This document shows, piece after piece, positions 22,301-34,517 of a stretch of DNA of 64,000 nucleotides. Made by a program: the position numbers and the translations under genes. Within the stretch, counting starts at the first letter, position 1. Every line of letters starts with the position of its first letter. A model generated the notes under the pieces. The model worked only from the letters and a program-made list of their open reading frames with translations. It was not told the origin of the DNA and did not search any database. The stretch is from Artemisia argyi (lineage: Eukaryota; Streptophyta; Magnoliopsida; Asterales; Asteraceae), in assembly GCA_030686995.1 (NCBI GenBank), contig CM060687.1, positions 164,261,323 through 164,325,322 on the forward strand, given 5' to 3'.

Positions 22301-23685
22301 AAATTTTGCAAAGAGGAGAGGCATACCTCCCGTCACACGGCCAAAGGTTCGCTTTTCTTTCAGAAACTTGATCAGCGCTTTAATCTTTTGCTCAAATACT
22401 CTGCATATTATATCGGCTCTGTCTGATGCATTCAAGTGAGGAAACGATGCCATGTATCGCGTTATTTCAGGCCAGTTGACATTACAGGTGAACGTGATGA
22501 AAAATTGTGGGTTACCAAGCACACGACATATTGCTAATGCATCCAAGTAGTGGCTATACATGTACCTTGGGCCTCCAGTGAATGAAGACGGCAAAATAAT
22601 TTTGGATCCCACCTGTGAGCCTTCCCGATCGCCTCTTGAAATTGCATCATACAATCCTGACAAATATTCTCCCCGAATGTCGTTTTGATGTGTTCTGTAA
22701 AAATCCATCCTATTTTGTTCTATACAGCAATACACGTCAACGACGTATTGTTGAAAAAGGCGGTCAGTCCGGAAAAGTAAATTATACTGGTCATGTCTCG
22801 GATGCAACTGGTACGTGTAAAAAGCGTTCATGGACACCCTTTTTGGAGTGTCGTCTATAGATATACTTGTTGATCTTTGCATTATCTTTGTGTGAAATCC
22901 TGGTTGACCGTAGATGAAGATTAGTGGAAACTGCAAGGACATGTACGATTTATGAAGCTTGTTGATCCTTTTTGCTGGCCCATCTCTATATTCAATAATA
23001 ACATCATAATCTGTTTCGGTTGTTGGGCTAGTCTGAAAAACTATTGCACCAAGAGAATTCACTGTAGGTAATTCATAACCGCGTGGACATTCACCGCTGT
23101 AAAGCCTGACTTTAAACTCTGGCACATCAGCTTCGGCACATTTGTCCCTGGCTGTCCTAAATAAATGCACCAAACGATTGTTCGCATCTAAAAAATGGAT
23201 CAGGCCTTGCACAATTTCTGGATCTAATGCAGGTTGTTGAGAGCTCTGAAAATGACTCATCCTATTTTGCACCTCATTCTGTGTATCATATATATACAAT
23301 TGTAAGAAGCACGGAGTATCATCGCCAGTGGGACAAAGTGAACCAATGGAATGGTAAACCTGTCCTGAAACTTTGAAGACATACGGGCCTCTTCCTTGGT
23401 TAACTGTGTTGTCAATATTAGCTCCAAAGGATGTCATCGCAAACATCTGATTATAAGCTCTTATATGCTGCATAAAAGTAGCGTCCGCAAGAAGATGTCT
23501 TATATATTCTAGTGGGTGTGCTTCACGCTCCTTAAAGACCTTGCCACCTCCACAGCATAAATTATATTTAGGCCGGCCACCAGAAGAGACATGGTCTTTA
23601 AGTCGTTCTTCATGCCAGAATGCAGCGCTGCAATAGCGCAAACGTTCATTGCAGTCGCCTAAATCAATATAGGTAGGTGATACAT
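19377..23685 (-). pseudogene. RepHel: Helitron replication initiator plus Pif1-type helicase
   Basis: Rolling-circle transposase of Helitrons. In order: the Helitron-like N domain (FKVRLYSGECPRGYELP, PKRVSMNAFYTYQLH, NPQFFITFTCNVNWPEI); the HUH motif in FQKRGLPHCHTLLWL; the double-Tyr motif in IIKYLFKYISKGTDR; then the Pif1 helicase with Walker A (YGHGGTGKTF), Walker B (IWDEAPM), GGDFRQTLP and CYAMTINKSQGQSL. An intron at 22181-22326 has GT-AG borders and joins VTG to VLYTIEFQ. Lesions: TAG near 21621 after CIDEI, TGA at 20712-20714 in place of a Trp after NAQQR. The C-terminus after KSQGQSL no longer resembles the family, so the last helicase motif is missing. Confidence 0.9.
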
Positions 23686-23785
23686 CTGCATCAGTTAAAA
23701 AGGAATTTTCAACTTAAGCCAATGATAGGAAACAAATGAGAGAACCATAAATGAGTGATTTCTTCAAAGCAAATGTTGCCGCTCA

Positions 23786-25614
23786 CCTTCGTTTGGATGA
23801 CAACCTACTTGCCTAGAATTGTGTTGGCGTCTGTGTGAACTGTTTGAGGTCCTGGAGCATGTTTGCCGTACGCACCTTGTATTAGTATAACTTGATGGTG
23901 CACTTCGTTTTCTCCCTCTGATTGATTGCGTAGGATCAACAGATGGGCCTGCTGTGAAATAACAATAGTGTTTCATGCAAAACTGTACTGTACTTATAAA
24001 GAATAATAACAACATAGCAAGAAAAGACTGAAAACGCGAAGGAGCAAAACAATAGTGGTTACCTTCATTTGTATTAGAATTTTGTTGCGCACGATGATCA
24101 TGAATTTCAGGACGTGAAAGACATTGTACACTACTTGCTGGACATTGTTGGCGCACACAGTCGTCGTTAACCTCAGTTGGTGTATCTACTGGCGTGACTA
24201 AGATAATAGGATACCAGTAACTGTTATTTGTATGCACGAAAGATGCATAACTAACATGCAATTCAGTTCATGATATTACCTTGAGATACATGGTGTCTGA
24301 GGTGCTGGTGCGTTGTAGCAACAGCAGGGCATGGGACATGTTCTGAGCAGCTGATATTGCCAGGTACGGAGGCACCAACGCCTGTATTCTGCGAAGCATG
24401 GGTTGGTGTTCTACGCTGCCTCTTGCGTGCAGGCAGAGCTGCATTAAAAAAGGTGTTCAAATATAAATTAGCAATATTTTACTGGTCATTTATAAAAAGT
24501 ATTAAAAAAAACATACCAGAGCTGTTATGAAAGTTAGCACGTTTGAGGCGATGAGAACTAAAAATGTTGCCTAATGGCACATCTTGTTGCAACTGCAAAT
24601 TGTTGGCTACATTTTTTGATGCACAGGTTTCTTGGGTTTGCTGTAAAAGCATGCCTTCTGACACTGGAAAAAAGACCAAAACAAAAGAAGTTGTTGATTC
24701 TCATCATTGATAATACATTAGCAAAGAAGAGGGCGCTTTTTCAATGTATAGAGACTCTAATGATAAATGAGAAATGCTAGATCCACATAAGAAATCCACA
24801 AAAAAAATCCACACGCTGACGTGTCAGTCAGTGATTGGTGGATTTTACTATAGTTTCTCTCTCTTCTCTATGATTAAACCAATCACTGCCTGACACGTCA
24901 GCGTGTGAAGTTTTTTTGTGGATTTCTTATGTGGATGTAGCATCCCTCATGATAAATAGACCTGAGCAGCTTACCTTGCGAGTGATCACCAGAAAATTCA
25001 CCATGAACCATAGCGGCCGATGTTCTCTGCTTCTTGCGCCTGCCCGTTGCTTAAAAAAAAAAAAAAAAAAAAAAAATATATAGTTGTCTGAATATAAGGT
25101 AATAATATTGACAAACAGAGGCAGAAACAAATAACCAGTGCAAAGACACAAACTAGGAGCAGCAGCTAGATTACTCCGCTTCAACTGTTGAGGACTAAAA
25201 ATCTTGGCCAGCAACGCCGGGGATTGAGTTTTGGCAGGGCTGACATTTGTCGGGATGGAAGCATCTGTGACAGAGCAACGGTGTTGCTCAATGTGGCCTG
25301 AACCAAAAAGCCAAAAAAAAAAAAAAAAAAAAAAAAAAAAACAAAACAAAACATTATAGTCTGTAGGGCAGCATAAAGGTGGTCAACAATAAGCAATTGA
25401 AAACCGCAAGCATAAACTAACCTCCAGATGAACAACCAGGACGTGTGGCATGAGTATGACCAGAATGATGATAAGAATCCGGTGTAATCGACTCAGAGCA
25501 ATAGATAGGTTGGGTACTTAAGGCTTGCATTTGATAGTCATGGCAAGCATGTATAATGCTAGAGTGTGGTATCTTTTGTGGCTGAGGTTGCTGGGTGGCA
25601 CTATTTTGAGCATC
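23786..25614 (-). pseudogene. N-terminal exons of the Helitron gene
   Basis: Upstream of the main RepHel exon the minus strand shows a series of short open blocks with acceptor AG and donor GT: about 25614-25424, 25299-25140, 25050-24975, 24664-24517, 24440-24282, 24198-24062 and 23952-23786. They share Ser/Thr/Gln-rich sequence and similar motifs (FSPQQLKRSNLAAAP, FSSHRLKRANFHNSS, LPARKRQRRTPTHAS), suggesting that exons arose by duplication. The basic motif could be a nuclear localisation signal; that is inference. Exon borders are approximate. Several introns contain poly(A)/poly(T) runs (25051-25075, 25313-25341, 25618-25639). Confidence 0.55.
24769..24948. mobile_element. Mutator-type MITE in an intron of the Helitron gene
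   Basis: 180 bp with long terminal inverted repeats: left GAGAAATGCTAGATCCAC..., right complement GAGGGATGCTACATCCAC..., arms about 70 bp. Flanked by identical 9-bp copies of ATGATAAAT at 24760-24768 and 24949-24957. A 9-bp duplication fits the Mutator superfamily. Confidence 0.85.
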
Positions 25615-25794
25615 GTTTTTTTTTTTTTTTTTTTTTTTTCATAGTAAAAAGGAGCAAACGAAATAGGACGCAATGAAAATGGATACACAACGGAAGAACA
25701 ACAACTAATAATTGAGAATCAGTTATTATGATTAAGAACCACATGATAAAATTATGTTTAAAAAAAAGAAGATGGCAAAAGTATAAAAAAAAAA

Positions 25795-25829
<35 letters not shown>

Positions 25830-26611
25830 TCAGCAATTTTTCTGATAAAAAAAGGTATCATTAAATACACAAAAAACAACCTGGGACTTAAATGAGATGC
25901 ACAAACCTAGCATTTAAAAGCTATTAAATCAGGGTGTATTAAATGAGAGTCTTTGATGATTAACCAGGACCTATCTAAGTTACAACACTTTAATTCATTC
26001 AATGACATAGGTATTTTGGGTTTTAACTAACCAACCCCAACCACCAAAAACCCTTTACTTAAAATAGAAAGTCCTAATGAAGGCATAACCATAAAAACAG
26101 ATAACAACAACAACCATGACAATTTTAACAGCTAAAATCTTAAAGTTAACACAAAAAAACATAAGAATAATAAGGCAAAAACCAAGGGAAAAAATATGGA
26201 AGAAAACCCACGCACCTAAAATTTGATCGGAGATTTTTTTGGATGAAAAATGAGGCGACCAACCAAAGCCAGATCTATAAACAAAAAACAGGTGGGATTG
26301 TAACAGATGGCTGAATCACAACCACATAAGCATTAAAATATTGTGTTTACTGTGGGAGTTCCTGTAGTTCCCCTCACAGGCAACTGTAGCTGCCACAATA
26401 CTTATACATTCGGATCGGAGCGACCCAAAACAATGGTGGGTTAACCCACCGCAGCTGCACATGCCGGATCTGCAAAATAGCGTGAGTGTGTGAGTGGTGA
26501 TGAACAGTTCGGGTGAAGAGGTTATAACCCGTGTTTGGTATAATGGAGCTGGTACAATGGAGCGGGTTAAATAAAGTTGGGCCCAAAAGTCCTGATAAAT
26601 GTAAAATAGGA
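25615..26611. other. Helitron 5' region, no gene recognised
   Basis: Poly(T) at 25618-25639 and poly(A) at 25798-25826, then mixed-composition DNA. Likely promoter and leader of the Helitron gene; no clear TATA box assigned. Confidence 0.45.
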
Positions 26612-27178
26612 TAATAAGTGGCATCTTGCTTCACATAAATGCAAATTTCCCTACATATATGCCTTCATAATTAAGGTTTGTCTACTCATGTATACGTGAG
26701 GAGACATATATCACCATCAATCTTGTAATTTATGCCACAATTTTTGACTTGCAAGCAACATGATATGCTAAAGAACCTGAACAAAGGTACCTAAATCAAC
26801 ATCGTCAAAGAATCTAACTTTAAATCATGTCTTGTAGTTTTTAGTGTTGGCATGTTGAATTGGAAGGTCTATTTTAGCGGAAACATTTTAGCTTTCAATG
26901 CCACACAAAATGTTATTGGCAACAGTGACCATGCCTTTTTTATTGCTTACAACCAATATGGTCCTTTAGAAGTCAATTATTATTTAGAACGAAAAATATG
27001 GATCGGAACATTCAGTCTTAAAGATATTTCCAAGAAAGTTATATATACTTATAAGTTACTGGTTGACGGCTTAAACTTAATTTAAGAACCTTTAAAACTA
27101 GAACATGATCTAATAGTCCCAAAATAGTTGGTAAACTCATATATGAAGTCAAAAGGACAATCATCGCAAAAGAAATTA
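26612..27178. other. No gene recognised
   Basis: An ORF at 26852-27085 (+, 77 codons) shows no motif I know and is probably accidental. Confidence 0.5.
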
Positions 27179-27195
27179 ATAGAAAGTGCATGCAA

Positions 27196-27825
27196 AAACC
27201 TGTCGCGGGTAATAAAATTCGTTATCAACCTAAAGCAACTCCTACTGTACCGAAGAAGGTGGATGCTACTAAGGAGAAGGCTACTAAGGAGAAAATCGCT
27301 AAAGAGACAAGTACGAGTAGGACGACAGTTGCTACATCAAACCCATTTGCTGCTCTTGATATGGAAGATACTAATGAGAATTGTATTCCTTGTACTACTC
27401 CTATTGTTGAGAAAATTGGTAACCCATTTTCAAAGGTGGGGGATTTGGTTGTTTCTGACTGTGATGATGAGGAGGTGCTTGAACCGGATAATCCTATGGC
27501 TAAGATTCTTTCATCTACAGGCGGTGGTCACGAGCTTGAAGATTATTATGATAACTATGCAGATCAGGTCAACGATTTACCAGGGCAATTGGATGCCTTT
27601 TTTGACATGCATGATCTCAAGCTTCAAGGTCGTCGTAGGAAGTAATTTTATTTTTGGTAGGTCATAAGATTGGCATTTCTTTCTTATTTAGTGTTTTGGT
27701 TGTTGCACAATAGGTGTTGTTTTATACCCAGTTAACGGGTCGAGATGAGAGATTCACTCTCATCCGTTGTTCTTAAATGTTTTTTGGAGTAATATATGTA
27801 CCAGGATGATCCCTTTTACCCAAAA
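27196..27825 (+). mobile_element. Retroposed copy carrying the C-terminal part of a LINE ORF1-like protein
   Basis: Flanked by identical 17-bp copies of ATAGAAAGTGCATGCAA at 27179-27195 and 27826-27842, with a short A run (CCCAAAA) at the right end, so it is a plus-strand, 5'-truncated retroposition product. It is open from its left end to TAA at 27643-27645 and encodes a Lys/Thr-rich segment, SNPFAALDMEDTNEN, an acidic stretch (DCDDEEVLEPDNPMAKI) and DLKLQGRRRK. The NPFAALD-type motif with acidic tail recalls the end of plant LINE ORF1 (DUF4283/zinc knuckle proteins); this is a family resemblance only. No endonuclease or RT follows; a 180-nt 3' untranslated part ends the copy. Confidence 0.75.
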
Positions 27826-27842
27826 ATAGAAAGTGCATGCAA

Positions 27843-29396
27843 TATGTTCTGGACCGTACCAAGTTAGTTTTGTAAAACTGTATGAATTAATATACTGTAA
27901 TGCAGGTATAAACGAAAATAAGAGACTCGCTATCCGAAGCGGGTGCTAAATGGAATGGTCAATTATACATCAAATGAAGATCCAAGAAAAAATAAACCGA
28001 AATATATTGTTAGACGATGGTTGATCACTCATGCTTAATCTAGCACTTGTCCTAAGTCATAAAAGATCAGATCTATAATAAGCTTCGGTATTACCTAACA
28101 ACCTCTTTTTTTAGATAGACTATAGCTACAAGTAAGCAAACATAAAAGTAATGAAAAGTCATTTGTCGAATCATGAATCATGAATCCTGATATGATGACA
28201 CTTTAGAACGATGATCAATCGTACAAGCTTAATAGTGTCTTTTCCCATTCACCCAATCATGTACAGTAGTGATATAACAACACAAATAATTGATTTACAC
28301 TTTGAATCAATTCGCTAACCATTTCCAAGGTGTAATATACAATGGCAAGATGTTTCTAAAGTCTCGTATAATTTAAGTATTCAAACCATGGTCAAAGAAA
28401 AGTCTATAAATGGTTTGAATTTGTGTAGTTGTCAGTACAAACCCCGATTAGTTGGTCAAAAGATTAGAAACTATGGTTATCCAGAAACAAAAGTCTAAAA
28501 ATGATAACAGAGATATTAATTAGACCGCACACATTAAAGTAAACGATTTCTCAAAATAACATGAATAGAGATCACTCTCCTTTTAAACTTGAGTCAATTT
28601 AGTCTAGCTAGCTAGCACAAAATACTTGATTTTTTGAGATAGCATAGAGATCATTCTTCTTTTAAGCTTGACTCAGTTCAGTTTAACCAAATAAAAACTT
28701 GTTAAAAAATTAAATTAGACCGTCTTCTTCTTTACAAACTAAAATGAGTTGTTGGCACACTTGTTTATGATTCAAAGATATGTTTAAAAACGTGCTTAAT
28801 TTTTTTCTAAACACGTCATCATATTATTTGCCGCAATAAGAGGCCAACTTCTTCGCAAACTAATAATTACTGATACACATATTCAAACACAAAATTAAGC
28901 ACATTTTATACCCCTTATTTGCTTTTTACACAGTAATTCTAAAACATAATAAGGTTGACGTGAAGGAATGTATGATTGCGGTAGTTAAGTAAGTGGGTGG
29001 GCCCCCGAATAAAAATCATAATGCGCATGCTGCTGACCCGATCCGATATGAATAATTCAAACTTTCATCTCTCATTAATATGATGTCACGTGATTAATTG
29101 CCCCCACTTTCCTCGGTGCTTTTCCACGTCACCCAAACCCCCCATTGAATGTGGGGGCACAGTTTTGTTTGGAGATACGTATTGGACATGTTCACTTCCT
29201 ATCTAACTTGCCATATATTTTTTTTTTCTGCTTTCATTTGGTAACAAAAATGACAGTGCTATGAGTTTTTGTGGGACATAGTTTCATTTAAACTTCGAAG
29301 TGGATTTAATGGTAGTATACTAGTCATGTAATAATGCCAATGCCATTGGTTTTCATGCATTCATTCACGCTGGATGATCGGTCGGAATTGTGGCAT
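27843..29396. other. No gene recognised
   Basis: Mixed AT-rich DNA without coding signal on either strand. Confidence 0.6.
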
Positions 29397-29603
29397 TGAT
29401 ACTGCCTGTTAAGATAGTATCGATAATAGCACCCATTCAAGAATGATGCGAGCTTCCAGAAAAGAATAAGAGATATTTTGATCTTTAAACTTGATTGATT
29501 GGTTACTTTTCATTAATGATATGAACCTTAAAAAGACGCTTATAATATAATCTCATATAAACATAAATACTTATCCTAAAACGACTCAAATGCATATTCC
29601 AAA

Positions 29604-29910
29604 CAATGACTCAACTACTTATCTTAAACATAATAATAAACTATGACACATATCCTAACTATGGGCATAATACTCCCCACTCCTTCAAAATCTACCTTGT
29701 CCTCAAGGTGTTGTCTAAAAAAAAAAAAAAAAAAATCTTGACTTCCGAGATCACATATTCTATGACACAATGACTCAACTACTTATCTTAAACATAATAA
29801 TAAACTATGACACATATCCTAACTATGGGCGTAATACTCCTCACTCCTTCAAAATCTACCTTATCCTCAAGGTGTTGTCTAAAAAAAAAATCTTGACTTC
29901 CGAGATCACA
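29604..29910. repeat. Tandem duplication of the 3' LTR/internal junction
   Basis: About 150-165 bp running from AATGACTCAACTACTTATC to GAGATCACA is present twice in a row (about 29604-29755 and 29769-29910), each with an A run (CTAAAAAAA) in the same place. Confidence 0.8.
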
Positions 29911-30720
29911 AATTTTAAGACGCTTCCTAAAAAATTGTGTTCTCTCTTCCAACTTGTTCTCAAGCTCAATTGGTAACAATGGCAACACTTGAATTCTTGT
30001 TCTACATTCTTTCCATTCGGATGGAGCAAACCACAACCTATTGACTCGTTTATTCGCCTACAACATTCCCACAAACACAACTAAATGTGTATCTCCATAA
30101 GGTAACCCCAATAGTACACGTGAGTAATACGCATTAACAGCCTCACTCCTACTTTCATGATTCATTCTGTCTGCGAATTCAGTCAATGTTGGTCGTTTAT
30201 TCTCCTTTTCTGGCTTCGTTCGAGTCTCCTTTTTTCTGATTATGGAATTTAAAACTTAAAAATCTCTTTAATCTTTGTAACTGTGACAGTGGCGGTAGTA
30301 GCTTTCGGTACAGCTTCTGGTGCAACTTCTGTTGCAATTTCAGGTGCAACTTCTGATGTTGCAGAAGAATTCGATGCTTTCTTTTGATATCCATTGAGTG
30401 TAGCGCTGGTTGTAGACGGCCATTGGTCCGTGAAACATGCTTCCATTAAGCGAGCTAATGAAAAAGCTTCATTTAAAGTTGTGGGATTTGACCTCAAGAG
30501 TGCACATTGTAGAGTCGGTTTAAGTCTAGAGATATAAAACAATTTAAGTAATTAAGTTTTCAGAGATCTTCGTTACTCGATTTATAAGTATCTCAAACTC
30601 CCTCTGAAATTCAGCTACCGTACCCATTTGCAAGAGATTAGATAGTGCATCCCGATCGCTGCTGCCTGATGCCATGAACAGTAACTCAAACAACAGTACC
30701 TCGTGAACAATAACTCGTGA
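29788..30720 (-). pseudogene. Gag and pol-end relics of the deleted gypsy element
   Basis: About 30249-30542 encodes MFYISRLKP...ALLRSNPTTLNEAFSLARLMEACF, typical of plant gypsy gag, followed by Ala/Thr/Val repeats (EVAPEIATEVAPEAVPKA). About 29788-30036 encodes RIQVLPLLPIELENKLEER and RQHLEDKVDFEGVRSITP, resembling the C-terminal tail of gypsy polyproteins. Everything normally between them (protease, RT, RNase H, most of integrase) is absent. Frame changes occur in both parts. Confidence 0.65.
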
Positions 30721-31280
30721 ATAGTGATCGATGAACAGTGATTTTTTTTAATTGAAACTCTAATTTGGTAGGTCTCTCAATGAGGACTCTAGACTCTCAA
30801 TGAAAGCATTAGTTGATACGACTCGTTAAGGTAGTATCGATAGTAGCACCCTCTTTAAGTGTGATACGAGCTCCCCAAAAAAGAAGAAGAGAAGAATGAG
30901 AGATATTTTGATCTTTAAACTTGATTGATTGATTACTTTTCATTAATGATACGAACTTTAAATAGACGATTATGAAATAATCTCATATAAAAACAAATAC
31001 TTATCCTAAAACGACTCAAACACATATCCTAAACAATGACTCAAATACTTATCCTAAACATAATAATAAACTATGATACAGAATGAGAGATATTTTGATC
31101 TTTGAACTTGATTCATTGATTACTTTTCATTAATGATACGAACCTTAAATAGACGCTTATGAAATAATCTCATATAAACATAAATACTTATCCTAAAACG
31201 ACTCAAACACATATCCTAAACAATGACTCAAATACTTATCCTAAACATAATAAACTATCATACATATCCTAACTATGGGC

Positions 31281-33707
31281 GTGTACATGCATTTTTTATA
31301 AATACATGTGTGATATATTTTGGTAAAAAAGACCGTGATGGTTGTGAAAAATAGATTGTGACGTGGCGTTGATGTAGCGTTAATTTGATCTAACTGATGC
31401 CCTAATGTGTCGCATACTTGATGCACTAAGTGTTTTGCTCTAAGGCTATATTTGGCAAAAGTAGCAATTAGCAGTAGTTGTGAGCTGTGAGCAGTATACA
31501 CAGCTCACTGCTCACTATCACAGCTTCTTAAAGAAGCATTAGAAAAATGAGCATTCTTAAAAAATAAAAAAGCTCGCCGCTCTTATGTCAAACGAATACT
31601 AAAAATCAAAAAGTTCATTACTCACCGCTCATCGTCTCAAAAAGCTCTGCGCCAAACATGACCTAAGTTTTTTGGTGAATAGAAATAGTCAACGTACTTT
31701 GAATAAATCTTGATCTAACTGATCAATATCAAGCAGAATGACTCCACACATAAGGAGTGGTTCACGAAGATAAGTAAGTTTGCCGTAAACTGAGGGTCGT
31801 TAGTCTCGTTAGCTTAACGTGATAAATACTTACCTCAACGAGATGTGAGTCATGATTAATGTATAAATTTAGCTAGCTAGAGTTTATAGTTACCAACTTA
31901 TCAATTACGTGGTTAATCAGGGTTTTTTGGATGAGAACTTTTGGCTCATAAGTATAAACTACAATAGATCATCATCCAAACCTGTACGTGTAGGCTGCTA
32001 ACTTTATTTGTATGATTATTCTTTCAATGGTTTCTTACGTTTTCCTTAACAATAACATTAGGCATGATTCGGAAAATTCCTTAACGGAACTTAATTTGTA
32101 CTTATCTTCACGACTTATGTTAAATATTCCCCAACAAATGAAAGATTTGAATGTTAACTAAAACCAGCCCCAATTTAGTTTGGTAGAGTTCTTACTACTT
32201 TGGTATATATTCCCTTTATGTTTTGATTTTTAGTTGATAACATACACTCTTTATTGTTTAAACTCCAAAAGAAGCATATTAAACAATAATATGACAAAAT
32301 CATTATAGCTAAATAAAGATAGTGGATATAAAAGTATGCACTTTATGCGAATACATTCTTTGTTACGCAATAGGTATATTTACATGATGAAATGATGAAT
32401 AAATGATTTTTGAAGTCGTGCTTATATTTCAAAGGAAAAAGCAATACGTTCATTGCCGTTTAACTTTTATAAAGAGTCATCTTTTGAGCTTTTATCACCA
32501 ATATTGATTCGTGTACACAAACAAGCCTAACTTGAGCCGAATTCGGGAAAGCAAAAAACGTCCGGTTTATAAAGCACGTGTTGATAATGTCTCGAATGAT
32601 TAACTAATCATGTAGACTAGATTGGAGCAATTATGTAACTTTTGAGAGTTTCAATCCTTTGGGATAACCTAGCTATGAACATTGGTTCTATTAACGCGCG
32701 TTGAGATGAGAATGAACCAACGCAAACTCAAACCTCAAAAACCAAAGTGTGTGTGTCAGCGCGCTTTTTTCGTTTCCTTCTCAATGTTACACGACCATGT
32801 CACTTTGTTTCCAGAAGAAAAAGTTTATTTGATCGACATAGAAAAATTGTTATTTGAACCACGTCAATAACGTTGATACCATATATAACATCTGGAAATC
32901 GACTTCTAGTCTATCAATACGTGAGTTGCTCACTAATAAAAGATCATTGGATACGTTTAAGTGAGGCATAATGTGGTATTTAATTAGATCATTAGATGTC
33001 TGAGTATTTGCATTTCTAAAAGGAGAAATATATCAAACATGTCAAAGTATTCCAAGTTTAGACTTTAGAATTTAGATAGTCTTGAACATTGGTTAAGGGT
33101 CTTACACTGGGGTCTGGGCATGTATAGATATATGGGCCGTTCAAATGGCCTGTCAAGATTGGGCTAACCTTCAAAATATTATCCCTGTTTAAAGAATAAA
33201 TTTTCAATTTATTACAAAAGAAATGTTAAAACTTTTTTTATCTGAGTAGTCTAATAGTAAGCAATACTAACTCATTGTGCAGTGATTAAGTTAAACTCAT
33301 TTGAAATGTTAGTGTAATTTTATTTACTAGGGTTACAAGCTTATTAAACGTAAGAAAAACGAAACAAAGTGATGATGTTTTTTATTGGCCTCTACAAAAG
33401 GTTACGTGACACAAACAAGCTTAAAGTATAAAATAGCAAAGATACTTTTATTGATAGTGTTTTTTTGATTACATAAAAGAGAGTGCATATGTATTTATAA
33501 TAAATATATAGTTTTGTGAACAAGTAATATGAAACCTTAAACCAAGTGAGCCTTAAGCCTACAATTAGGCTTGGGCCAACTAACCTAGTCATCTAACACT
33601 TAACGGGAGGCTTCCGAACAGACAAACTGGAACATATGTTGAAAGTCGGTTCTTCTATCATCTTCCTCGTTGTTTGTTTGAGCGGAAGTATAATTGTATT
33701 CTGGCGG

Positions 33708-33753
<46 letters not shown>

Positions 33754-34166
33754 GTCATTACCTGCTTTGCCTTTAGGTATGAGCGGCAGTTTATGACCAA
33801 CTATTTTGAAAAACGACAATGATCCCCATGGTAAAACAAAGGGTAATGAAGATGAGACAAAATTGGTAATTGACAGCTATATCAACATAATATTTGTGCT
33901 ATGACGACTAAGGTTTTAGATGTTAGGGTTTATAGGATAAGAAAAAATGCCTAATTAAATGAAACGGTAAAGCAAAAATAAGGGGAACTCTCCGGATCAC
34001 CGGCAAGTAGCCGATGACCGGAGGACAACTATCTTGTGATGAGTTATACCTAAAACTCCGATACCATGTAAATTAGCAAAAAACATAAACCTAAACCTAG
34101 TAATCTTAAACCATAAACCTAGTAGGCCCAAGCCCAACTAACCTAGTCATTTTACATAAAGAACAT
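31281..34166. other. No gene recognised; possible MITE at about 31447-31669 and poly(T) at 33711-33750
   Basis: The segment from GGCTATATTTGGC (31447) to GCCAAACATGACCT (31669) has weakly matching inverted ends of hAT type, but no clear duplication. A 40-nt T run lies at 33711-33750. A phrase around CCAACTAACCTAGTCAT occurs at 33574 and 34133. ORFs here look accidental. Confidence 0.45.
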
Positions 34167-34214
34167 TAACCTAGACTGGTAGGGTACCCGCCTGTTGCAG
34201 CGGTGGGTACCCTG
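34167..34214 (-). repeat. Helitron-type 3' end hairpin
   Basis: On the minus strand AGGGTACCC... and ...GGGTACCCT arms enclose GCTGCAACAGGC, followed about 10 nt later by CTAG. This is the layout of a Helitron 3' terminus, but the next base is G rather than T. Confidence 0.45.
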
Positions 34215-34298
34215 AAATAAAAATTTTCGATAGAAATAATAAAAATGCCACGGGAGTCGAATCTTGGTCACATGTTCGTGTCTAGGTTAAGATGGAGC

Positions 34299-34517
34299 GT
34301 TGTACATTGTGTTTAAATGACTGTAATATTGGGTGTATGGGTGTTTTAAATGCTATTAATGTAGAATGGGGGTTGTACATTATGTTTAAATGATTGTAAT
34401 ATTGGGTGTATGGGTGTTTTTAATGTTATTAATGTAGAATGAGGGTTGTACATTGTGTTTAAATGATTGTAATATTGGGTGTATGAGTGTTTTTAATGCT
34501 ATCAATGTAGAATTTTA
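34299..34517. repeat. 73-bp minisatellite, three copies
   Basis: Unit begins TGTACATT(G/A)TGTTTAAATG and contains GTAATATTGGGTGTATG; copies start at about 34301, 34374 and 34447, so the period is 73 bp. Confidence 0.9.

Larger units (their letters stand above)
17886..26611 (-). mobile_element. Helitron with a RepHel gene (decayed, near full size)
   Basis: The minus strand carries a complete-looking Helitron gene order with the helicase nearest the left end. A perfect hairpin (17898-17915) lies 8 nt before CTCG followed by T, close to the Helitron consensus CTRR|T, giving the 3' end at 17886. The proposed 5' end is A|TCCTATTTTAC at 26611, starting TC; this right boundary is a best guess, because 5' ends are poorly conserved. 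Length would be about 8.7 kb. The coding part is broken, so mobility would need another copy. Confidence 0.7.
29397..31280 (-). mobile_element. Internally deleted gypsy-type LTR element
   Basis: Two related direct repeats, about 29397-29667 and 30814-31280, both beginning TGATAC, then GATAGTATCGATA / GGTAGTATCGATA, and ending near ATCCTAACTATGGGC. Between them the minus strand has gag-like and pol-end-like fragments. The right repeat contains its own tandem duplication (unit from 30894 repeated at 31081, about 185 bp), explaining its extra length. On the minus strand GAAGGAGTGGGGAG before the left repeat could be the polypurine tract. No target duplication found. Only about 1.1 kb of internal sequence remains. 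Confidence 0.65.

Noticed and set aside
26852..27085. 77-codon plus-strand ORF
   Set aside because: No motif recognised, no splice or promoter context; likely accidental.
31447..31669. Possible hAT-type MITE (ends TATTTGGC / GCCAAACAT)
   Set aside because: Ends match only roughly and no 8-bp duplication was found, so it is not listed as an element.
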